NCBI GenBank assembly: GCA_948146395.1 | Contig: OX411556.1 | Span: 31,261,056 to 31,325,055, forward strand | Length of the DNA: 64,000 bases | Direction: 5' to 3' | Source of the DNA: Fragum whitleyi | Lineage: Eukaryota > Mollusca > Bivalvia > Cardiida > Cardiidae | Part shown: in pieces, positions 57,005 to 64,000 of the stretch | Layout: each line of letters begins with the position of its first letter | Numbering within the stretch: position 1 is the first letter of the stretch | The notes under the pieces: model-generated | What the model was told of the DNA's origin: nothing | What the model saw: the letters and a program-made list of their open reading frames with translations, nothing else | Database searches by the model: none | Translations under genes and position numbers: made by a program

Positions 57005-57417
57005 AAATAATACGTAGATTTTACTAATACAATATCGATAATTTCCTGCAAAGGACAAATTATGGTTTACCTCCCTTGAAAATAGTTCAAAATTCGATCA
57101 CCACACATTCAATTTCATTACAAAAGCATTCACCTTCTCAATATCACGATGTTCTTAACTGCATAACAACGCAGTTTTTATTAACTTGAAAGAAAGCCTA
57201 GAAAGGAGTTAAATCACACCAGCAAATTTCCCCCAAGATTCGACAAGCCCTGGAGATAGGAGAGACACCAGCGTCTCTCTTAAAGTTAATAACAAAGACA
57301 ATTCATAATCTATTCCATGAATTATTAAACATCCCTAAAAAGCATTCTGTTTTGCTTCTCTGTATTCTAGTGTCAACACATAACTCTTTTTTTTGATAAC
57401 GAGGATACACTCACTCA
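57005..57417. repeat. Tandem duplication, unit 1 (MITE-A half plus unique sequence)
   Basis: 57005-57161 is the right half of MITE-A (minus orientation: ATATCGATAATTTC, GTTTACCTCCCTTGAA, ACGATGTTCTTAACTG). 57162-57417 is sequence not seen elsewhere, with GAAAGCCTAGAAAGGAGTTA, GACAAGCCCTGGAGATAGGA and CATCCCTAAAAAGCATTC. All of it is repeated about 671-679 bp further on. Confidence 0.9.
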
Positions 57418-57838
57418 GCGATCTAATCATTCAGTCCAAGCACCCATCCCAATAACTCAAAAACTCCCCGAAATTGTTTTAAAGCGCTTCAAAATCTTCC
57501 AAAACAATCAGCATTTCAATCAAATCGGTCAAATAATTATTTGATCTTATGTTCACTTTACTAAACACTGAATGACTTAAATCCTATGTATGCAAATTAA
57601 CACTGAATGACTCTTGAGCTGAAGATGACTTTTAAGCGTCTGATTTGAACGTTGTTACACAAAATCGGGAGTAAAAAAAAATACGTAGATTTTGTTAGAA
57701 CTGTATCGATAATTTCGTCCAATGGACAATTTTTGATTATGTTTTACCTGCCTTGAAAATCATGCAAAACTCGATCTTCACGCTTATTCAATTTTCATTA
57801 CAAAAGCATCACCCCATCAATTTCACGATGTTCTTAAG
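57412..57838 (-). mobile_element. MITE-A lacking its left TIR
   Basis: Begins inside the left arm (CACTCACTCAGCGATC, AACTCAAAAACTCCCC) at the end of duplication unit 1. It continues through the centre (GTATCGATAATTTCGTCCAA, TGGACAATTTTTG) to ACGATGTTCTTAAGTG followed by TA. The missing left TIR coincides with the duplication boundary. Confidence 0.78.
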
Positions 57839-58091
57839 TGTATTAAACGCAGTTTTTTTTTAACTTGAAAGAAAACCTAGAAAGGAGTTAAATCACACCA
57901 GCAATTTTCCCCGAAGATTCGACAAGCCCTGGAGATAGGAGAGACACCAGTGTCTCTCTTAAAGTTAATAACAAAGACAATTCATAATCTATTCCATGAA
58001 TTATTAAACATCCCTAAAAAGCATTCCGTTTTGCTTCTCTGTCTTCCAGTGTCAACACATAACGTTCTTTTGTTAATGAGGATACAGTGAA
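57676..58091. repeat. Tandem duplication, unit 2
   Basis: Repeats 57005-57417 with few differences: GAAAACCTAGAAAGGAGTTA, GACAAGCCCTGGAGATAGGA, ATTATTAAACATCCCTAAAA, TTGCTTCTCTGTCTTCC. Similarity ends at GAGGATACA in both. Confidence 0.9.
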
Positions 58092-58109
58092 GATATTTTT
58101 TAAATAACA

Positions 58110-58220
58110 ATCCTGTATTTATGATTAAAAAAGGATAACTAATGTTTGAGAAATGGTTACCCACTTTGCACGTGATTTCACGTGCAAGGTTGGGAACCAT
58201 TTCTCAAACGATTTGACCTT
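58110..58220. repeat. Foldback family G, copy 6
   Basis: TGTTTGAGAAATGGTTACCC then ACTTTGCACGTG pairs with CACGTGCAAGG then TTGGGAACCATTTCTCAAAC. The loop is ATTT. The outer arms keep only AATCCTG and TTACGCAG. Confidence 0.8.
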
Positions 58221-59397
58221 TACGCAGAGCAAGACTCAAGGTATTTCCTCTTTGAAAATGGGTAGACCTGAGACTTCCTTTTTTTTCTAAACATGCATTA
58301 TAATTTGAAAAATACATCGACGAAATGTGCGATACAAAACTTCAGTCTGCGCTTACAAGGTTTAGAGTGACTTTGCATGGCTTAGGAATGGAGCGTTGAA
58401 GACATCTAGTTATTGTGAGAGCCGACCACATTTGTTAATTTAGCAATTCTAACATGATTGAAAACGAATTCCATTTTTTATCAATCTGGTCAAAACATTC
58501 AGAAATACGCAATCATCAAGCGATATTAATACACGTTGCCGACCATAAAGAAATTAGAAAATCTTGAAAAATGTAGGAAGGAACCTATCAACACTCATTT
58601 ATTACGCACGTATTCAAAGGCAACAGTGGAAACTATTCACATATTGTAAGAATTGTTCCTTCTGTTAAACCCATAGTCTTACATGTACATGTTTGACGAT
58701 AATAACCATTTTGTTTGTAAATCTTGATTTCCTCCATTTTCAACAATGTTGCTTGCTCTAAATAGTATGTATGTTTAATGCAATAAAATATAATGTAGTA
58801 TTTCCTGATACTATAATGGTATCGACCCTCCTACACACAACATTGAATCAATTTATTTTTAATCGATTAGGAAAAGAGATATTACTACTTAGCTTGCTTG
58901 CTTTCTGTTCTGATTTAGCAGAATGTCCAAGGCCTGGCAGAGGTACCTTTTGGTCAATTTTGGTCACTTCATCGATAAACCGACGTCTCCAAAATGGGCA
59001 TTCAATCCATAAATTAAATTCTTTATTTGCCTGTTAAAGCGCCTAAGATGAGCAAAAAATGTTTGCAAGCAAACAACTATAACAAAACACATAAAAAGTC
59101 ACTGCATAATGCATACATAATATTTACACGTTGTCGTTGGCTCAAATATAGCGACAATTGCGCAAACATACGTGGAATAGAAAAAAAGGATTAATTTTCT
59201 TTTGTCAAAGAGTGTAGAGATTAAATCACTAATAATTCTTGATGTAAAGTGGCCTCTGAGCTCATCAATAAGATAAAAAGTTCGTACGTAATAAGGACTC
59301 TCCGTTTTCTCGGAATTATATTCCGTTCCATGTTGCAGAAATCAATGCTAGTGGGTGTTATTTGTAAGGAAATCATCGTAAATGGCGGACCATATTA
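58221..59397. other. No gene recognised
   Basis: An 88-codon plus-strand frame at 58771-59037 has no domain. Nothing else supported. Confidence 0.5.
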
Positions 59398-59442
59398 TGG
59401 AGGAAGAAGAATTTGCTTGTCACAAGCAAATTCTTCTTTCTC
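59398..59442. repeat. Near-perfect hairpin
   Basis: GGAGGAAGAAGAATTTGCTT and AAGCAAATTCTTCTTTCTCC with loop GTCAC. It sits within an 86-codon frame whose two halves are therefore mirror translations. Confidence 0.85.
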
Positions 59443-59885
59443 CACAACATTTTGCTCGGGTATATTATCAAAGGAAAGTATATTTCCGAGACTGTACGGA
59501 AAAGGATAACATATTTGAAAAAAAAGTAACTGTTAAGTGGAATAATGAAAAAAAAGAATGATAATGACAACTTCAAATTAACATGACTTTTGGGTAAAGG
59601 TACAGTAAGGAAAGAAATTGAACTCACTTGTAAATCCAATCTAAATGACAGACATAGATGGTGTCATTGTAAACAATCCAATTATCTCAATTCATCTCCG
59701 TCTGATGTTATTACCTCCCTTTATTGTATTTCTTTCTGTCTGGAAATGAAATCTTCATTCTACGATTTCGCCCATTCGTTAATCATTTATATCACATAAT
59801 TCAATGCCAAACAATCTCGTCCCCTAAGTTATTTGGCAACTTTGACTGCCTTGATGGTAGAGTGGTAATTGACTGATTTGGAAGA
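59443..59885. other. No gene recognised
   Basis: TTATTACCTCCCTTTATTG near 59708 recalls the MITE-A centre but nothing else of that family follows. Confidence 0.45.
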
Positions 59886-59940
59886 GTAAATGTCGTTTAA
59901 AACAGTTTTCCAGTCATATCGCGGCGACTGGAGTACACAG
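59886..59940 (-). mobile_element. SINE-T tail fragment
   Basis: GTCGTTTAAAACAGTTTTCC and CAGTCATATCGCGGCGACTG then GAGTACAC match the tail-proximal segment of SINE-T. It runs directly into a purine-rich tract. Confidence 0.6.
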
Positions 59941-60062
59941 AGAAAAAAAATGACTGAGATACAGACAAAGAGTGAAAGATACACATAAAGAGAGAAAGAC
60001 AGAAAGAAGTGAGAGATAGACGGAGAAAGAGAGAGATGGAGAGGGGAGAGAGAGAGAGAATG
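59941..60062. repeat. Polypurine (GA-rich) tract
   Basis: About 120 bp of imperfect GA, GAAA and GACA units ending in GAGAGAGAGAGAATGACA. It begins exactly where the SINE-T fragment ends. Confidence 0.88.
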
Positions 60063-60149
60063 ACATAGGGAGATTTTTATGCTATCATGACACTGTAAAT
60101 AATTTCTAACGCGTTGATATCTGGAAAGATCTTTTGTTGTAGCAGCGAC

Positions 60150-60252
60150 GATTTAGAGAAATGTCTAGCTTTCTGGCCACAAGAACGTTTCCACGTTTTG
60201 AAATGATATGTGTACACGTGCAAAGCGGCGTATCATTTCTCATTCCGCGATT
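60150..60252. repeat. Foldback family G, copy 7
   Basis: TTTTGAAATGATATGTGTAC, CACGTGCAAAGCGGCGTATC and ATTTCTCATTCCGC resemble the G inner half; ATCCTTAAGG resembles its outer end. Mostly one arm is preserved. Confidence 0.6.
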
Positions 60253-60425
60253 TTTTTCATCCTTAAGGTAGAAAACCCATAATAGTGCCGCAACATTACG
60301 GAACTCATTGCCTTTCACAATATTAACCGAGGTTTGCTAATGAAAGCATTAGCAAACCTTTGTCAACATTGTTAAAGTCTATGTCTTTCGAAATGTTGCG
60401 AACTATTATGGGTCCACCATCTTAA
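60253..60425. repeat. Foldback element bounded by TTAA
   Basis: Arms of about 80 bp: TTAAGGTAGAAAACCCATAA, TAGTGCCGCAACATTA, and GGTTTGCTAATG, against CATTAGCAAACC, AATGTTGCGAACTATTATGG and GTCCACCATCTTAA. The tip is AAAG. TTAA at both ends would fit a piggyBac-type target duplication, which is inference only. It abuts the family G copy to its left. Confidence 0.82.
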
Positions 60426-60664
60426 CACAAAGCAGTAATTGAAACTGACGATTGATGCCAATTGAAAATGTGCAAAATTTTGACCAATGGAAAGGGAAAA
60501 GGAAATGATTCCAAGACAACCATTGCTCTTTATTATCCGCCAGTAATTGGGAAACATTCAATTAGCTAATTTTGAGAATCTTAATCGCGTTACCAACCTT
60601 ACTTCGTTAACCCCTGGGATAGCCGTTCAACTTATCACTTTAAAGAATGAAACATGCCTTAGTA

Positions 60665-61168
60665 CAGTTAGAAACATTGTAAAATTTATATTAATCTCGA
60701 TCGAAACCTTTCTAAATCGCTCACTCAGCGCTCCACTCATTATTTCCTCTCGCCACAACCATTCAAAAACGCTCCAAATGAGCCAAACGATAAAAAATGA
60801 TTCCGATCAAAACCACTTTAAATTTACTCTCTCGGCGCTCCTTTCTTCGTTTCAAATCACTTTAAAGTTAAAAAACACCTCAAAATCGTTCCAAACTATC
60901 GATATTTCTATCAAATCGGTCAATTATTTCCGGGATTTTATTGGCTAGCGTGGGTTTAATCAGTTCTCGAAAACACTCAAACACAAAAGTATGTAGATTT
61001 TAATTTAGGAATGTAAAAATATCGCTTATTTCGTCCATTTGACCGAAATTAGCGATATTTGATACCTCCCGTTAATTTAATTCAAAACTGGCTCCCCCAA
61101 CGCATTAAAATCTCTTCAGAAATCGTTCAAAATCATTCTCATTGTCAAATTTACGATGTTATTAATTG
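60665..61168 (-). mobile_element. MITE-A with internal 106-bp duplication
   Basis: TA then CAGTTAGAAACATTG at the left, ACGATGTTATTAATTG at the right. The centre is AATATCGCTTATTTCGTCCA and GACCGAAATTAGCGATATT. The length is 504 bp because a left-arm segment is present twice: GATCGAAACCTTTCTAAATC starts at 60699 and GATCAAAACCACTTTAAATT at 60805. The 133-codon frame here is a by-product. Confidence 0.88.
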
Positions 61169-61944
61169 TGTAGACACTCGTTTAAACTTCGCCTTAACCC
61201 AAAGATAAGTTACAACTCGTCTCTCCCTACGTTCAACATGAGAACGTTTGAGAATTAAAACCTTCACTTTTTTAGCTCTTAGATCATTTGAGAATTCGAT
61301 TTTACGGAGGTCCCAGATCGTCCTTTTATGCGCGCCGGGCAACATTGTGGAGAAGAAGAGTTCTTAAAGACCCATGACAGGTAATGGTGATGCATTGTAG
61401 GGTTTTAGATCTATTTTCCGTCTGGGCAGAGAACAAATCATTTCAACACTCCATTTCACCTGTAAATCATTGCTATTTAATAGCATTTTTCAGACTCTAT
61501 AGAAAAATACCATCGAGTTACGCGTATCCAAGAAAAATGACCACCCGTGAATAAGTCTGTTACGTCGTCTACGTACGTAGTGATGGTCATTTGTCTTTGA
61601 AATACATCTTAAAAAATGAAGAAGGCTCGATTTGACTGCGATTTAACCAGACATTTTCGATTTCACGTAGCAGTACTGAAAATTCATAAGTGCCTACATA
61701 TAGCACTACAATGACGTAATCAATTACGACATTTCTACGTCATAATCTTCCGCTAGAAAATTTAAAATAAAAAAGTCATTTGAGAAAACACGGGTAGAGA
61801 CGACAACCAAAGGAGGACAACCTTAAATCTAGGATATCGTATGTGATAGATAAGTCCATTGCAAGTCCTTGTGTAATAGACATGGCGATGGTAAACATAT
61901 GAGCATATGAGCTATGGATCGTCAGAGATCGTAATTGGCTTTTA
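61169..61944. other. No gene; possible family V relic
   Basis: GGTCCCAGATCGTCCTTTTA and TGCGCGCCGGGCAACA near 61311-61346 resemble a decayed V terminus. An imperfect inverted repeat around AAATGACCAC and GATGGTCATTT lies at about 61535-61600. Confidence 0.45.
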
Positions 61945-62048
61945 TCAAAACTTTTTCAAATAATACCCCACTTTCAACGCAAGTGCTCTTGAAAAGCGGG
62001 GTATGTTTTGCAAACAGTTTTTTCCGTTTTGGGATCCTCTGCGCAAGT
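61945..62048. repeat. Foldback family G, copy 8
   Basis: AATACCCCACTTTCAACGCA and CTTGAAAAGCGGGGTATG are the inner arms; GCAAACAGTTTTTTCCGTTT and GATCCTCTGCGCAAG follow on the right. The left outer arm is lost. Confidence 0.78.
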
Positions 62049-62262
62049 AGTGTTTCTTTAATGAATATTTTCTATCCAGATCACCATCTGTTCCTTCTTT
62101 TCAAAGGACGAGTTTTACAAATTTGAGAAACTTTTGGTTAAAATAAAGTTACACGTATCAAGGAAAGTATATCAAGGTCATTAAGTATCATGATGAACAA
62201 AAAGTTTCCACATTACACAAGTTCCCGGTTGAAAACAGATGCAAAGGAAAGGTAAAAACTTT

Positions 62263-62560
62263 CAGATGGTAACATCGTGAAACTGACAAATAAATTTTAT
62301 TTAATAATTTTCGGTATAAAAATGTACAGTATAAATAGGAAGAGCAATTTTGACTGAAATTAAAGGGAGGAATTGTAATATAGCTATTAACTAAAATTAA
62401 CTAAACTAAGTTATGGTGCATTACCCACCTTTAATAAACGCTACCTTTATTTCTGTTTGTGTGTCTTCAAGGAATAATCAGACGAATACAAATCCACACT
62501 AGTCAATTAAATCGAGAGCTTCAATTTAATTTGAGTTCGTGTCGCATTGTGATTTGAAAG
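62263..62560 (+). mobile_element. MITE-A, right-truncated copy
   Basis: GGTAACATCGTGAAACTGAC at the left, then TTAAAGGGAGGAATTGTAAT, CACCTTTAATAAACGC, TGTTTGTGTGTCTTCAAGGA and CACTAGTCAATTAAATCG. The hairpin region (AACTAAAATTAACTAAACTA) is diverged. Similarity fades after about 62560. Confidence 0.75.
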
Positions 62561-63004
62561 CTTTTTTTATTAATTATTTTGGATTGTACTTGAAATGAAT
62601 GCATATTTCATGGATTTCTTGACTATACATTCATTTACTATGACCCTTCAAGATGGATGAATGATAATAACCATTAGGACGATATTTCATTGGATCAAAT
62701 GTCGGCAGGACAAGTCTACACCATTAGTTTGGCAGACAGCACAAAAATCTCATCATCATTTGCGGGAAAATGATATAAATCAGTTTTCTTCGTATGTTTA
62801 ATCTTTGATGAATATGGGTATGCAGTGCTGTGTATTCGGACCAAATCTAGTACATCCAAAACGAGAAACCGGTCAATATGGATAATTGTAATAATTCACA
62901 TGTAACACGCAGGCGCAAAATGCACATATGAAATAAGAAGAAATTGGATGGAATTTTATTCGCAATTAAATCAATATGTCATTTGTTTTACTGTGCACAC
63001 TGAT
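62561..63004. other. No gene recognised
   Basis: No repeat or coding signal supported. Confidence 0.5.
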
Positions 63005-63125
63005 ACCTCCGCAACATTTATTTTACTCCACGTCATATATCACGGGAACATTGATGCTTTTGACGTTATAAAATGACGTGCTAAATGACGCGCTTCGGTT
63101 TCTGTTTAATTTTTCCCAACATCGT
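63005..63125 (+). mobile_element. Family F fragment
   Basis: CACGTCATATATCACGGGAA, CATTGATGCTTTTGACGTTA and CTAAATGACGCGCTTCGG match the right third of family F (as in 41511-41913). The terminus and the central palindrome are missing. Confidence 0.6.
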
Positions 63126-63228
63126 AACATGCTCATTAAATTTTCATGCGGATTTTTATTTAAAACTATTTTACACATAGAAAAAGATAATATAACTAAT
63201 TTCAGAATTGCGATCGTGTCATAATGGA

Positions 63229-63362
63229 TATAATTTCATTTTTTGCGTTGATATGTCCAGAAATAAAGACAAAAGTTGTTTGTGGTGGTGGGGGGAGGGG
63301 TGGGGGTATCCGACCTCGGATTTTAACTTTAATCATGGACACACTAGCGAAAATGAAATTTT
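63229..63362. repeat. Imperfect inverted repeat with G-rich tract
   Basis: ATAATTTCATTTTTTGCG then GATATGTCCAGAAATAAAG faces CTTTAATCATGGACACACTA then GCGAAAATGAAATTTTT. Between the arms lies GGTGGTGGGGGGAGGGGTGG then GGGT (63283-63307). After the G tract, GTATCCGACCTCGG parallels GTCTTCGGACCCC on the minus strand of 42363-42479. Confidence 0.65.
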
Positions 63363-63607
63363 TCATAATTTTACGAATTGCCACTTTAAACGTCATAAGT
63401 GATCGAAGGACAATATATTGTATTGTTTCCTGCCAGATTTAAGTACTTCTACTCAAAGATTTTCGGCTAGCAACTCAACATGGTAAGACGTCGTCTGTAA
63501 AAACCACGACGTCTTGATAATTTCACATTTCATTGAATCTTCATGATTTCGTCAAGTAAAAAAGAAAAACGACTGATACATGGTTCAGGTATATAAACAC
63601 CGCAGTA

Positions 63608-64000
63608 CAGTAAGTGACTTTGTGGACATTCATCTCGATCAAAACCATTCTAATTCGTTCGCTCAGTGCACCTTTCATTCAAAACAAACACCCACTCAAA
63701 CCATTAAAAACGCTTCAGAGTTTTCAAAAGAACTTCGATATCGCTCAAAACGATCGACATATCTTTCAAATAGATAAAGTCCTTGCAATAAATCAATTGA
63801 TTTGCGTGGCTTTTAAAGTGTCTTATTGGCCATCGAAGACACTAAAACACAAAAGCACGTAGATTTTGATAAAGAGTGAAAGAAATATCGCTAATTTCGT
63901 TTAATTCGACGAAATTAAAGATATCGGATTCCCCCCTTTAATTTCATTCAAAGCTCGTTCCCCCTACTCATTCAATTTCATTCAGAAATCTTTCCCAAAT
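63608..64000 (-). mobile_element. MITE-A, cut by the window edge
   Basis: TA (63606-63607) then CAGTAAGTGACTTTGTGGAC at the left; GCGCTC-type arm (CGTTCGCTCAGTGCACC), TATTGGCCATCGAAGACACT, then the centre AATATCGCTAATTTCGTTTA with ACGAAATTAAAGATAT. The right arm (AAAGCTCGTTCCCCCTACTC) continues to the last base, so the right TIR lies outside. Confidence 0.88.

Noticed and set aside
60547..60948. 133-codon plus-strand frame
   Set aside because: Mostly inside the MITE-A copy at 60665-61168, including its internal duplication.
63202..63442. Three overlapping short frames
   Set aside because: They lie in the G-rich inverted repeat and reflect its composition and symmetry.

Overview
This is AT-rich, gene-poor, non-coding DNA from an animal nuclear genome. 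The repeat content points to a mollusc, most likely a bivalve: tRNA-derived SINEs with an invertebrate-type central domain, a repeat starting with a CTCACCTGAG motif that I remember from bivalve genomes, and very many palindromic MITEs. That assignment rests on memory of repeat types, not on a search. No protein-coding gene, exon, rRNA gene or functional tRNA gene could be supported. The open frames are short, overlap each other on both strands, mostly lie inside repeats and show no recognisable domain. The longest (443 codons) is an artefact of a tetranucleotide microsatellite.

The window is a graveyard of short non-autonomous elements. The dominant family (called MITE-A here) is about 425-430 bp, has CAGTTAAGAACATCG-type terminal inverted repeats (TIRs) flanked by TA, and carries a central hairpin. 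At least twenty full or partial copies occur from 1.0 kb to the right edge. Other TIR families are M (CAGTCAA.., TA target), V (..CCCGTCACGCG..), C (CTGGCA.GGC..), D (GAGCCTGTGCGTGA..), E and F (both starting CATTCGGAAC) and P (asymmetric, palindrome at one end). A foldback family G (core CCCCGCTTTGCACGTG) has eight copies. Two SINE families are present: SINE-T (tRNA head, (AATC)n-like tail, seven good copies plus relics, all inserted in the minus orientation) and SINE-N (tRNA-like head plus a Nin-like conserved domain, two copies).

Layout: 0-5 kb holds P1, MITE-A copies, a 5'-truncated SINE-T, a CpG-rich inverted-repeat element and MITE M1. 5-14 kb is sparse, with MITE-A, three palindromes sharing one hairpin core, and V. 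14-20 kb holds F, P and the composite E1 with SINE-N. 20-31 kb is mixed G, C, V and SINE-T with a nested SINE pair. 31-37 kb has degenerate bivalve-type tandem repeats, P3 and long perfect palindromes. 37-47 kb is the densest nest (D, V, E, F, C, M, SINE-in-MITE, MITE abutting MITE). 47-52 kb is mostly featureless. 52.66-54.0 kb is a 1.3-kb CTAT/CTAC/CTCC microsatellite with higher-order structure. 54-64 kb holds more MITE-A, a 0.67-kb tandem duplication, G copies, a TTAA foldback and a G-rich inverted repeat.

Nothing here works together as a pathway. The interest lies in how the elements are built (TIRs enclosing covarying hairpins, hairpin cores shared between different TIR families) and in the datable nested insertions. 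No autonomous transposase or reverse-transcriptase source is visible.
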